Under the pieces are notes generated by a model, which was given only the letters and a program-made list of their open reading frames with translations, ran no database searches and was not told the DNA's origin. Position numbers and translations under genes: made by a program. A stretch of 13,782 nt of DNA, from assembly GCA_027294185.1 (NCBI GenBank), contig JAPUME010000188.1, positions 1-13,782 on the forward strand. Reading direction: 5' to 3'. Shown here one piece after another: positions 7,612 through 13,753 of the stretch; position 1 is the first letter of the stretch, and every line of letters begins with the position of its first letter. The DNA is from Acidobacteriota bacterium. GTDB taxonomy: Bacteria; Acidobacteriota; Terriglobia; UBA7540; JAPUME01.

Positions 7612-8427
7612 ATGGAGAGGGGCGTTTCCCTGGTGCCCAGCATGTTTACCATGGGAACGCTGGCCTGCGGCTTTTACGCGCTCCTGTCCACTCTCCGCGG
7701 CGCACAGTTGCTGACCCCGGGAACGGTGGACGGTGCGGCCGTAGCGGCCTTCGACAATGCTGCCAAAGCCATCGGCTGGGCGGTGGTCTTTGACGGCCTC
7801 GACGGGCGCATCGCTCGCTTGATCCGTTCCACGTCGAGCTTCGGGCGCGAGTTCGATTCCTTGGCGGATGTGATCGCTTTCGGATTAGCGCCGTCGGTGC
7901 TTGCCTATGCGTGGGGAATGCGCTGGTTGGCGATGGATTACGGGCACGAATGGACCCGGCACCTGCAACCGTTGAGTTGGATCGTCTGCTTTGCTTTTGT
8001 CATCTGCGGCGCCGGACGCCTGGCACGCTTTAACCTTCAATCGACACGGGGCGGGACGGATCACCGCTTTTTTGTTGGGATTCCTATTCCGGCCGCTGCC
8101 GGATTAGTGGCTGCCGTCGTGCATTGGACGAAGTTGCCGTTAGATTACTGGGTCTCAGGAATTGCCTGGCTTGCCATTCTCTCCCTGCTGGCGTTTCTCA
8201 TGGTGAGCCGAATCCGCTACTTCAGCTTCAAGTCTTTGGACCTCCGTCGCCGCAGGCCTTATGCGACGTTTATTTTCGTCGGATTGATTGCCTGGTCCAT
8301 TTTCCTTTTTTCCGAACAGGTCCTCCTCCTGATTGCTTCTGCCTACATGCTATCAGGGTTCGTATACCGTGCTGCCGCACGCTCCCAGCCTTCCGAGTCC
8401 GACTCTCGAGAAGTCAACGCCGTATGA
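7612..8427 (+). CDS. pssA: CDP-diacylglycerol-serine O-phosphatidyltransferase
   Basis: PssA joins serine to CDP-diacylglycerol in the inner membrane, giving phosphatidylserine for Psd. The CDP-alcohol phosphotransferase signature is complete: D61-G-L-D64-G-x-x-A68-R69, then G78, D82 and D86 (within GREFDSLAD). Several hydrophobic segments flank it, as expected for an integral membrane enzyme of the class II (Gram-positive/Acidobacteria-like) type. I chose the ATG at 7612 (271 residues; MERGVSLVPSMFTMGTLACG), because LVPSMFTMGNL-like sequence is the normal start of the family. The frame opens 78 bp earlier inside psd, but that start lacks support. The stop overlaps the start of the ruined asd-like gene as ATGA. 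Confidence 0.94.
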   Translation: MERGVSLVPSMFTMGTLACGFYALLSTLRGAQLLTPGTVDGAAVAAFDNAAKAIGWAVVFDGLDGRIARLIRSTSSFGREFDSLADVIAFGLAPSVLAYAWGMRWLAMDYGHEWTRHLQPLSWIVCFAFVICGAGRLARFNLQSTRGGTDHRFFVGIPIPAAAGLVAAVVHWTKLPLDYWVSGIAWLAILSLLAFLMVSRIRYFSFKSLDLRRRRPYATFIFVGLIAWSIFLFSEQVLLLIASAYMLSGFVYRAAARSQPSESDSREVNAV

Positions 8428-8650
8428 GCCACTCCCAGGGCGGATATCAGGTGGCGATTCTGGGCGCCTCGTCACTTTCAGGAAAAGAATTGCAGAACAT
8501 ACTCCGGGAAAGGCTTTTTCCTGTGGCCGGCGTGGCGACTCTTGGGATTGGGACGACCACTGGATTTGGGCGGTGGCCGACAACGTGCGCATCTCAGCGA
8601 GGAATGCTGTCAAGATTGCCGAATCGCTAATTCCCCAAAGAGAGAAATGA
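8424..8650 (+). pseudogene. Remnant of an aspartate-semialdehyde-dehydrogenase-like gene with its middle deleted
   Basis: The ATG at 8424 overlaps the pssA stop (ATGA) and opens a frame whose first ~37 residues read as the Rossmann start of the Asd/semialdehyde dehydrogenase family: YQVAILGASSLSGKEL, then ILRERLFPVAGVATL. After about 8540 the similarity ends, and the frame stops at 8628-8630. Another frame, from about 8552 to the TGA at 8648-8650, reads like the C-terminal end of the same family: DDHWIWAVADN, then VRISARNAVKIAESL. That stop overlaps the lptE start, again as ATGA. An intact enzyme is about 330-340 residues, so most of it, including the active-site Cys and substrate-binding parts, is gone, and the remaining 227 bp is not a multiple of three. 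I read this as one internal deletion near 8540-8552; an assembly collapse is the alternative. A 68-residue peptide could still be made and may serve only to keep translation coupled. Confidence 0.72.
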
Positions 8651-9192
8651 CGATCTCCTCACGATACCAGCTTGGCGGGTGGGCCGTGCTCGTGGCGGCA
8701 ATCATGACCATGATCGCTACGAGTTGCGGCTATCGTGTCGCGGGGCGGGGAAGCCGTCTTCCTTCGGATGTAAAATCCATCGCAGTTCCCGCTTTTCGGA
8801 ATGAAACGCCCCGGTTTCGCATTGAGCAGAGACTGGCTTCGGCTCTTACCCGGGAATTGATTCGCCGGACGAGCTTTGGGGTCACGGCCAGTGAGGAACA
8901 GGCGGATGCGGTTTTGACCGGCACGGTCGTTCGCGCCGGTTCCCGCGCCGTCGCCTTTGACCTGAACACCGGTCGGGCGACCACACTGCAGATGGAAATC
9001 GAAGCGAAGGTGGAACTCGTGGAACAGGGAAGCGGGAAAGTCCTGTTCTCGAATCCCCGCTATATTTTTCGCGAGCAATATCAGATTGATCCGAACATCG
9101 AAGTCCTGTTTGAAGAGGACGAAGCGGCACTGGAAAGAATCGCTCGTGACATGGCCCAGACTCTCGTCAGTGAAATCCTGGAAAACTTCTAG
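8647..9192 (+). CDS. lptE: LptE-family outer-membrane LPS-assembly lipoprotein
   Basis: LptE plugs the LptD barrel that places lipopolysaccharide in the outer membrane. From the ATG at 8647 the product is 181 residues with a signal peptide and a probable lipid-attachment Cys27 (IATSC-GY); the -3 Ala is less usual than Leu. After it come GYRVAGRG, the basic/hydrophobic IAVPAFRNET (about residues 43-52) and EQRLASALTRELIRRT, typical of the family's fold, then alternating beta strands (ATTLQMEIEAKVEL) and a final helix ending SEILENF. The longer open frame back to 8542 overlaps the asd-like remnant and has no signal peptide. A purine-rich AAAGAGAG precedes the ATG. The lptE-holA order, common in other bacteria, supports the call, since the family is weakly conserved in sequence. 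Confidence 0.85.
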   Translation: MTISSRYQLGGWAVLVAAIMTMIATSCGYRVAGRGSRLPSDVKSIAVPAFRNETPRFRIEQRLASALTRELIRRTSFGVTASEEQADAVLTGTVVRAGSRAVAFDLNTGRATTLQMEIEAKVELVEQGSGKVLFSNPRYIFREQYQIDPNIEVLFEEDEAALERIARDMAQTLVSEILENF

Positions 9193-9243
9193 ACTCTCCG
9201 AGCCAGCCCTGAGGTTTGCGCCGATGGTGGGATATCGCAACCT

Positions 9244-10281
9244 ATGACACCTCGACAGTTCCTCGAACAATTGCGCGACAACCGTTGGGCGCCCGTCTAT
9301 TTCTTTTGCGGCGAAGAGGGCTTTTTCCATGACCGGTGCCGGCAGGTGTTGCTACGCACGGTGCCGCCGGAGGTCCGATCCTGGTGCGTTCATTCGGTGG
9401 ACTTTGCGCCGGGCGGGCTCGCTTCGTTGCTGGAACAGGCCTACCAGATGCCGATGATGGGGCCACGAAATGTCTTTCTGATTCGGGACGTCGGGGATTT
9501 CAGCCATGCCGCCGAGGAGGACTACGAAGCCCTGAAGGGATACCTCGAAAAGCCCTCCCTGTTCTCCGCCGTAGTGTTTATGGCCGAAGAGCCGGACCGC
9601 CGCCGCCGCTTCGTGTCGCTCCTGCTGAAGCGGGCCGAGGTGGTCGAGATGCGCCGCCCCGAGGGGGCCGACACCCTTCGTTGGGTGGCGGAGATCCTGA
9701 GGGGCCCGGGAATTCAGATTGACCGTGCGGCAGCGGAGACCCTGGCTCGGAAATTGGGTGGAAACCTCCTGTGGATTCAAACCGAGCTCGAAAAGCTTCG
9801 TCTGGGAAATCCCGGAATCAAGCGGATTACCGTCCAGGACCTGGATGGACTGGTTTCGATCGCTGAAGATCATGAGGTGAATCTGCTCCTACGGGCCCTG
9901 GCGGAGCGAAACGGGGGCGAGGCCCTCCGCCGCCTGGACAGCCTCCTCAGAAGCAGCGAGCCCGAGTTGCGGCTTCTCTGGCACATCGCCCAACTGTTTC
10001 GCCGGTCACTTTCCGCTCCGCCGGGTGGCACCTATCCCCGGCGTTTCCCTGCCGGGCGCGGCGGAGATCGAGACTTGGCGGCGCAGACAGCGGCCAGAAA
10101 TTACTCCGAACCGGAACGGAAAGAGGTTTTGCGGTTCGTCCATGAGGCGGATTTGGACATCAAATCGTCATGGAAGGATACGCAGCTTCGCCTGGAACAC
10201 CTGATCTGGAGGATTGTGGGACCCGGGGCGGAAGGCCCTATCCGGGCTCAAGGGGCGTCACAATCAGCTAAGCGCGTTTAG
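9244..10281 (+). CDS. holA: DNA polymerase III subunit delta
   Basis: HolA is the clamp-loader subunit that opens the beta sliding clamp. The 345-residue length is normal. The N-terminal block WAPVYFFCGEEGFFHDRC corresponds to the conserved Y-x-(L/F)-x-G-(E/D)-E of the family. A region around residues 130-190 (EMRRPEGADTLRWVAEIL, LARKLGGNLLWIQTELEKL) matches the lid/helical part, and the C-terminal collar domain shows LRALAERNGGEALRRLDSLL and LRLLWHIAQLFRRSL. As usual for delta, no functional Walker A is present. It lies 51 bp after lptE, and its last 18 bp overlap the 3' end of rpsT on the other strand. No clear ribosome site was found, so translation may depend partly on coupling. Confidence 0.93.
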   Translation: MTPRQFLEQLRDNRWAPVYFFCGEEGFFHDRCRQVLLRTVPPEVRSWCVHSVDFAPGGLASLLEQAYQMPMMGPRNVFLIRDVGDFSHAAEEDYEALKGYLEKPSLFSAVVFMAEEPDRRRRFVSLLLKRAEVVEMRRPEGADTLRWVAEILRGPGIQIDRAAAETLARKLGGNLLWIQTELEKLRLGNPGIKRITVQDLDGLVSIAEDHEVNLLLRALAERNGGEALRRLDSLLRSSEPELRLLWHIAQLFRRSLSAPPGGTYPRRFPAGRGGDRDLAAQTAARNYSEPERKEVLRFVHEADLDIKSSWKDTQLRLEHLIWRIVGPGAEGPIRAQGASQSAKRV

Positions 10282-10527
10282 TTGACGTGTCAGGCGGGAT
10301 TTGTGGCGGCTGGCGGCATTGGCCGGGATGACTCCCTTTCCAGCCGCCTTATCCAGCAGGGACAGGGTTTTTTGCAATTCTTCGAGGGCTTTGGTTTTGT
10401 CTTTCTTCGCCAACAGGCTGCGGACAAGCCGGATCTGGTGCCGCACCTGTGTAAGGTGGGAACGCTTGATGCGTGTTCTCTTTCGAGTCTGTTTGATTCG
10501 CTTTACTGCGGAAACATGCGTTGCCAT
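10264..10527 (-). CDS. rpsT: 30S ribosomal protein S20
   Basis: This 87-residue, very basic, helical protein starts MATHVSAVKRIKQTRKRTRI, matching the S20 pattern (SA-x-KR-x-x-Q-x-x-KR). The middle is L-x-K-x-D-x-x-x-A and the end is DKAAGKGVIPANAASRHKSR followed by LTRQLNAL. The block G-x-I-x-x-N-x-A-x-R-x-K-S-R-L is diagnostic. S20 binds 16S rRNA early in 30S assembly. The gene uses a normal ATG with AAGGAT just upstream. It has its own promoter (10555-10583), diverging from the DksA-like gene, and meets holA tail to tail with an 18 bp overlap that leaves no room for a terminator between them. Confidence 0.97.
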   Translation of the reverse strand: MATHVSAVKRIKQTRKRTRIKRSHLTQVRHQIRLVRSLLAKKDKTKALEELQKTLSLLDKAAGKGVIPANAASRHKSRLTRQLNALS

Positions 10528-10554
10528 GAGTCATCCTTTTCCGTGAATACTACC

Positions 10555-10583
10555 AATTTAGCAGTCCCACTCGGAATCGTCAA
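10555..10583 (-). promoter_or_regulatory. rpsT promoter (sigma70 type with extended -10)
   Basis: On the minus strand, TTGACG (10583-10578, 5 of 6), 17 bases, then TAAATT (10560-10555, 4 of 6) preceded by TGC, an extended -10. Transcription would start near 10548, about 20 bases before the rpsT ATG, with the AAGGAT ribosome site in the leader. Confidence 0.6.
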
Positions 10584-10599
10584 CCATGACGCAGTTCTC

Positions 10600-10628
10600 T
10601 TGACTCCGGGTTGGCGGTTTCATAGAAT
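10600..10628 (+). promoter_or_regulatory. Promoter of the DksA-like gene (sigma70 type)
   Basis: TTGACT (10600-10605, 5 of 6), an ideal 17-base spacer, and TAGAAT (10623-10628, 5 of 6). The start would be near 10635, giving a leader of about 42 bases before the ATG at 10677. Its -35 box lies only 16 bp from the -35 of the opposing rpsT promoter, so the two are back to back and polymerases could interfere. Confidence 0.62.
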
Positions 10629-10676
10629 CGCGAGGTTACAGATTCAGCTTTGCAAGCGATATTTCAATGAAGCTCC

Positions 10677-11030
10677 ATGGACAAGAGACGAATCGAGCAA
10701 TATAAGAACCGCCTGCTTGAAAAACAGGAAGAATTGCGGCATTTAGTCGTGAAGAGCGAGCAGGACGGGCGGGAGGCCGACGAAGCGGCCACTCAGGATA
10801 TTGCTGACAAAGCGGCCAATTCCTACGCGAAGGAGTTCCTTTTTCACCAGAGCGACGACCAGCGGCGAATTCTGCAACTCGTCGAAGAGGCTCTCCACCG
10901 AATCGCAAAGGGGGATTTCGGGTCGTGCGTCGCCTGCGAAAAGGGCGTGCAGAAGAAACGCCTGGAAGCCGTTCCGTGGGCCCGCCACTGTATCGGTTGC
11001 CAGGAGAAACAGGAGCAGGGCCTTCTCTAA
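10677..11030 (+). CDS. DksA/TraR-family zinc-finger transcription regulator
   Basis: This 117-residue protein has a long N-terminal coiled coil (residues about 1-75) and a C-terminal zinc finger. C84-x2-C87 and C105-x2-C108 bind the metal, with the family linker K-x-R-L-E-A-x-P-W-A-x-x-C between them. DIADKA at residues 41-46 lies where the coiled-coil tip would be and reproduces the D-x-x-D-x-A tip motif that E. coli DksA inserts into the RNA polymerase secondary channel. It is therefore likely to bind polymerase, possibly with ppGpp. The protein is shorter than E. coli DksA (151) and close to the short DksA/YocK-type members, so I leave the symbol blank. It diverges from rpsT, and ribosomal-protein genes are classic DksA targets, which makes local regulation thinkable but unproven. 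Confidence 0.9.
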   Translation: MDKRRIEQYKNRLLEKQEELRHLVVKSEQDGREADEAATQDIADKAANSYAKEFLFHQSDDQRRILQLVEEALHRIAKGDFGSCVACEKGVQKKRLEAVPWARHCIGCQEKQEQGLL

Positions 11031-11118
11031 TCCGGCACTCAAGCCGATTTCCTCTTTCACCCGATTCGTTTCCGGAACAATATCGGTCTTCCGGGAAGCG
11101 GCGGAAGGCCTCTGCGCC

Positions 11119-11907
11119 GTGTTGTTTCCCGGCGCCTGCCTGGTTTGTCGTCAACCTCTGGTCCGAATCGGCCGGTTGCCGGTGTGCGGTGAGTGCTGGT
11201 CCGGTCTGAAATCCTACCACGGCCCGGCCTGCGCCGAATGCGGTCGGCCCTTTCCCTCCTCGGTGCCTCTTTTGACCGACACGCCGCTTTGCGGTTTGTG
11301 CCGGCAGGGAGTGTTTCATTTTGAAAGGGCAAGATACTTCGGGCTCTACGAGGGAAGTCTGCGCCAGATGGTGCTGCTCTTGAAGTTCGGTCGTCAGGAG
11401 CAGCTCGGATACCGGCTGGGGCGCTTGCTGGGAGACGCTTACCGGTTCCACGAGGAGGTCCAGCAATGCAGGCTGGTGGTTCCTGTTCCGCTCCACCGGG
11501 CTCGCAAGAGAGAAAGAGGTTTCAATCAGGCGGAAGCGCTGGCGGCGGGCGTGGCCAGGAGCCTTGGCCTTTCTTTGAACTCCGGCATCCTTCATCGGAT
11601 TCGGCCTACCCCGCCTCAAACCGGCCTATCCTATGGCGCACGGCGACGGAATGTTCAGGGAGCGTTCGAGGTTCGCGGTCGCTCTTTGCGTGGACAACCT
11701 GTGCTGCTGGTCGACGATGTAATGACCACGGGAGCGACGGCCCATGCCTGTGCGATGCGGCTGAAGCAGGCCGGCGCCGAGAAGGTCCTGGTACTCACCC
11801 TGGCTCGGGCCGAGCCGCTGGTCTGGGAGCGCGATGCGGCCCTGGCAGGCTCTGCGCCATCACCGACCGATGAGGGGGGAAGAACCCCGCTGGAAGTGCG
11901 GGAGTGA
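11119..11907 (+). CDS. comF: ComF-family phosphoribosyltransferase-like protein
   Basis: ComF proteins join an N-terminal zinc-binding region to a phosphoribosyltransferase fold and act in natural DNA uptake or recombination in some species (ComFC); the exact reaction is unsettled. Here four C-x-x-C pairs (C7/C10, C23/C26, C38/C41, C58/C61) are followed by the middle block VVPVPLHRARKRERGFNQAE and the PRPP-binding signature VLLVDDVMTTGAT (195-207). No ATG lies in frame before the zinc fingers. GTG at 11119 (product MLFPGACLVCRQ, 262 residues) is the first plausible start, with GGAAGG about 12 bases upstream. The open frame continues upstream with hydrophobic FREAAEGLCAV, common in ComF starts, so a non-standard earlier start is possible. 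The roughly 25-residue C-terminal tail (WERDAALAGSAPS...) is extra. No other competence gene is in view. Confidence 0.86.
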   Translation: MLFPGACLVCRQPLVRIGRLPVCGECWSGLKSYHGPACAECGRPFPSSVPLLTDTPLCGLCRQGVFHFERARYFGLYEGSLRQMVLLLKFGRQEQLGYRLGRLLGDAYRFHEEVQQCRLVVPVPLHRARKRERGFNQAEALAAGVARSLGLSLNSGILHRIRPTPPQTGLSYGARRRNVQGAFEVRGRSLRGQPVLLVDDVMTTGATAHACAMRLKQAGAEKVLVLTLARAEPLVWERDAALAGSAPSPTDEGGRTPLEVRE

Positions 11908-11922
11908 GCCGGGAGGCCGCGG

Positions 11923-11952
11923 TTGACGCAGCCGAAGGCATGCGGGCATAAT
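11923..11952 (+). promoter_or_regulatory. Promoter of the HNH endonuclease gene
   Basis: TTGACG (11923-11928, 5 of 6), 18 bases, CATAAT (11947-11952, 5 of 6). Transcription should begin near 11959, about 36 bases before the ATG at 11995. This explains why the TTG at 11923, an apparent in-frame start, is not real: it is the -35 box. Confidence 0.6.
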
Positions 11953-11994
11953 GAGTGGGTCTTCGTTTCAAAGAAGACACGAGACGAATCGAAC

Positions 11995-12528
11995 ATGGTA
12001 GAAGCGCGAAAACATCCCCTGCGAATGCCTGTGCTGGTGCTCAACGCCACCTATGAGCCGATCAATATCACCGGCACGCGCCGGGCCATCGTGTTGCTCC
12101 TCAAGGGGATCGCCATAACCGAGGAGGAAAACGGCGCTTTCCTTCATGCCGCCCGTCTGAGCATGCGGGTTCCGAGCGTGATTCGCCTGACCGAGTTCCG
12201 AAAGATACCCCACCGCACCCGCGCCCTCTCCCGCAAGAATATCCTGATGCGCGACCGCCATACCTGCCAGTTTTGCGGCCAGGTCTTCAACCCTTCAGAC
12301 CTTACACTGGACCACGTCATCCCTCGCTCCCGCGGGGGCCACACGGACTGGGATAACCTTGTGACCTGCTGCCACGCCTGCAACAACCGCAAGGGGAACC
12401 GCCTGCCCGAAGAGGTGGGTGTACGGCTGCTGCGCCAGCCCCGCCCCTTCACGCTCCACACCAGCCGCCAACTGATGCGCCTGATGGGGCAGTCCGAACA
12501 CAAATGGCGCAAGTACCTCTTCTACTAG
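11995..12528 (+). CDS. Stand-alone HNH endonuclease family protein
   Basis: This 177-residue protein starts at the ATG at 11995, chosen because a promoter covers the upstream part of the open frame. The N-terminal half carries the family block VLVLNATYEPINIT (13-26), then RRAIVLLLKGIA (29-40) and RVPSVIRLTEF (58-68), a domain widespread in Actinobacteria, Acidobacteria and Deltaproteobacteria. The catalytic half is a zinc-stabilised HNH fold: C91-x2-C94, LDHVIPRSRGG with D106-H107, N121 in WDNLV, C126-x2-C129 and NNRKGN (130-135). It resembles the McrA-like HNH group, but a substrate cannot be read from sequence. No methyltransferase, restriction subunit or phage gene accompanies it. Its own promoter and isolation suggest a housekeeping or repair role rather than a restriction system; this is inference. 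Confidence 0.88.
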   Translation: MVEARKHPLRMPVLVLNATYEPINITGTRRAIVLLLKGIAITEEENGAFLHAARLSMRVPSVIRLTEFRKIPHRTRALSRKNILMRDRHTCQFCGQVFNPSDLTLDHVIPRSRGGHTDWDNLVTCCHACNNRKGNRLPEEVGVRLLRQPRPFTLHTSRQLMRLMGQSEHKWRKYLFY

Positions 12529-12563
12529 TCCTTTCGCAGACATCCCTTCCAATATCTGGGTGC

Positions 12564-13382
12564 TTATCGCTGCGAAGCGCCGGTGCCGGACTCTTGGAAG
12601 CCCATGCCACCCACGGGAGCCATCATGCCGCCGTCGACGCTGTAGGCTGCACCGGACAGGAAGGAGGCCTCCTCACTGGCCAGGAAGGCAACCAGCCGTG
12701 CCACCTCATCGGGTTGACCCAACCGTCCGAGGGCATGCGCCTGCTCACAGGTTCTGAGGACCCGCTCAGGGTCGGGGTCGAGTGAGGCCGACCAGCGCAG
12801 CATGGGCGTGTCGATCGCGCCCGGGCAGACGCAGGTGGCGCGGATGTTTTCGTGGCCGTAGTCGATGGCCAGCGAGCGCGTCAGGCCCAGCACGCCGTGC
12901 TTGCTCGTCACGTAGGCAATGGAGTTTGTCACCGCCCCCAGCGACTGCACCGAGCCCACGTTGACGATTGCCCCCGCGCGACGGCGAATCATCTCCGGCA
13001 GCGCGTATTTCGACATCAGAAACATGCTCTTCAGATTAACCCGCAGCACTTCGTCCCAGCTCTCCTCGGAGGCGGAAACGGCGGTGCCGTAGCGCTGGAT
13101 GCCCGCATTGTTGACCAGGACATCTACGCCGCCGAGGGCAGTCTGAACATCGCGCACCAGCTTCTGGGCTTCAGGGGCCAGGGAGACGTCGCCCGGGAAG
13201 GCGCGGGCCGTTCCTTTCATACCTTCCTGGCGGGAGATCTCCTCCGCTGAAGATTTGGCCTTGTCGGCGTCAATATCCACCACGGCGACGCGCGCACCGC
13301 GCTCGGCGAAGATGCGGCAGCAGGCCTTGCCGATGCCCGAGCCCCCGCCGGTAACGAGCACAACTTTGGATTCGAATTGCAT
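12564..13382 (-). CDS. SDR-family NAD(P)-dependent oxidoreductase
   Basis: This classical short-chain dehydrogenase/reductase has 272 residues. TGGGSGIG (11-18) is the cofactor loop, and Asp36 at the end of the second strand (AVVDID) favours NAD(H) over NADP(H). NNAG is at 91-94, and the catalytic tetrad is N117, S144, Y157 and K161 (YVTSK). CPGAIDTPM (187-194 region) and the C-terminal YSVDGGMM (247-254) are typical. I cannot name the substrate; the FabG-like and sugar- or steroid-dehydrogenase groups share these motifs. The start at 13382 (MQFESKVVLVTGG) is preceded by AGGAGG at 13401-13396, about 13 bases upstream; the open frame to 13475 covers the promoter. It converges on the HNH gene with 35 bp between the stops and no clear terminator. 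Confidence 0.93.
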   Translation of the reverse strand: MQFESKVVLVTGGGSGIGKACCRIFAERGARVAVVDIDADKAKSSAEEISRQEGMKGTARAFPGDVSLAPEAQKLVRDVQTALGGVDVLVNNAGIQRYGTAVSASEESWDEVLRVNLKSMFLMSKYALPEMIRRRAGAIVNVGSVQSLGAVTNSIAYVTSKHGVLGLTRSLAIDYGHENIRATCVCPGAIDTPMLRWSASLDPDPERVLRTCEQAHALGRLGQPDEVARLVAFLASEEASFLSGAAYSVDGGMMAPVGGMGFQESGTGASQR

Positions 13383-13416
13383 GGCAGTCTTTTGTCCTCC
13401 TGGGAAATGGCGTGCT

Positions 13417-13425
13417 ATTTTAGCA
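13417..13425 (-). promoter_or_regulatory. Extended -10 of a probable SDR promoter
   Basis: On the minus strand TGCTAAAAT (TGC at 13425-13423 plus TAAAAT at 13422-13417) is an extended -10. A -35 at the right distance is poor (AACTTC), so an extended -10 promoter is the best reading. The expected leader is about 28 bases. TGCTA-TTT-TAGCA makes the site a small palindrome. Confidence 0.4.
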
Positions 13426-13479
13426 TGGCGGCGGCGCATGAAGTTTCTCTTGCCAGGCGGGAACGCTCGAATCAACTAG

Positions 13480-13508
13480 TTGGCGAAACGGGAGAGCACT
13501 GGTATTAT
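13480..13508 (+). promoter_or_regulatory. tRNA-Ser promoter
   Basis: TTGGCG (13480-13485, 4 of 6), 17 bases, TATTAT (13503-13508, 5 of 6). Transcription would start near 13515, about 22 bases before the mature tRNA. An imperfect hairpin, AGTGGAAA (13513-13520) with TTTCCCACT (13526-13534, one bulged C), fills this leader and may mark the 5' processing region. Confidence 0.55.
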
Positions 13509-13536
13509 CAGTAGTGGAAAATCTGTTTCCCACTGC

Positions 13537-13629
13537 GGAGAGGTGGCCGAGGGGCCGAAGGCGGCGGTTTGCTAAACCGTTATCCTGTTGATAGCGGGAT
13601 CATGGGTTCGAATCCCATCCTCTCCGCCA
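13537..13629 (+). tRNA. tRNA-Ser, anticodon GCU (codons AGC/AGU)
   Basis: The cloverleaf is complete: acceptor GGAGAGG/CCTCTCC with discriminator G and encoded CCA; anticodon stem GCGGT/ACCGT around the loop TTGCTAA with GCT at 13571-13573; a long variable arm pairing ATCCTG with CGGGAT (one G-U), as required of tRNA-Ser; and T arm ATGGG-TTCGAAT-CCCAT. The 93-base length including CCA is normal for a class II tRNA. Confidence 0.97.
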
Positions 13630-13685
13630 ATCCAACCAGTTACGGGCCATGAGCCCCTGCAAGAGAAGTCACTCAATCCCCTCAG

Positions 13686-13713
13686 GTTTGCAAATTGCAA
13701 ACATTTTGCAAAC
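13686..13713. repeat. Three TTGCAAA repeats, two forming a perfect palindrome
   Basis: TTGCAAA occurs at 13688-13694, 13695-13701 and 13706-13712. GTTTGCAA and TTGCAAAC (13686-13693, 13695-13702) form a perfect 8-bp inverted repeat around one central A, and TTGCAAAC recurs one helical turn later (13706-13713). This looks like a cluster of protein-binding sites. Its place, 57 bp past the tRNA, makes integrase or regulator binding possible; nothing in the window settles which. Confidence 0.55.
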
Positions 13714-13753
13714 GGGCGCCGGTAGAGTTACATGACAGGCGCCTGCGCTTTTT
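13714..13753 (+). terminator. Weak candidate terminator downstream of tRNA-Ser
   Basis: GGGCGCC (13714-13720) can pair with GGCGCCT (13738-13744; one G-U), with five T at 13749-13753 after a four-base gap. The loop of 17 bases and the gap before the T-run weaken the call, and it overlaps a possible minus-strand reading frame. Confidence 0.22.

Noticed and set aside
10636..11619. 327-residue minus-strand open frame across the DksA-like gene and comF
   Set aside because: Low-complexity Arg/Pro-rich product, no domain pattern, and it lies fully antisense to two genes with clear motifs.
12533..12576. Inverted repeat TTCGCAG/CTGCGAA between the HNH gene and the SDR gene as a shared terminator
   Set aside because: Seven pairs with a 30-base loop, no T-run on either strand, and it runs into the SDR coding end.
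13652..13741. 29-codon plus-strand frame starting ATGAGCCCC after the tRNA
   Set aside because: Too short, no ribosome site, and it runs through the TTGCAAA repeat cluster.
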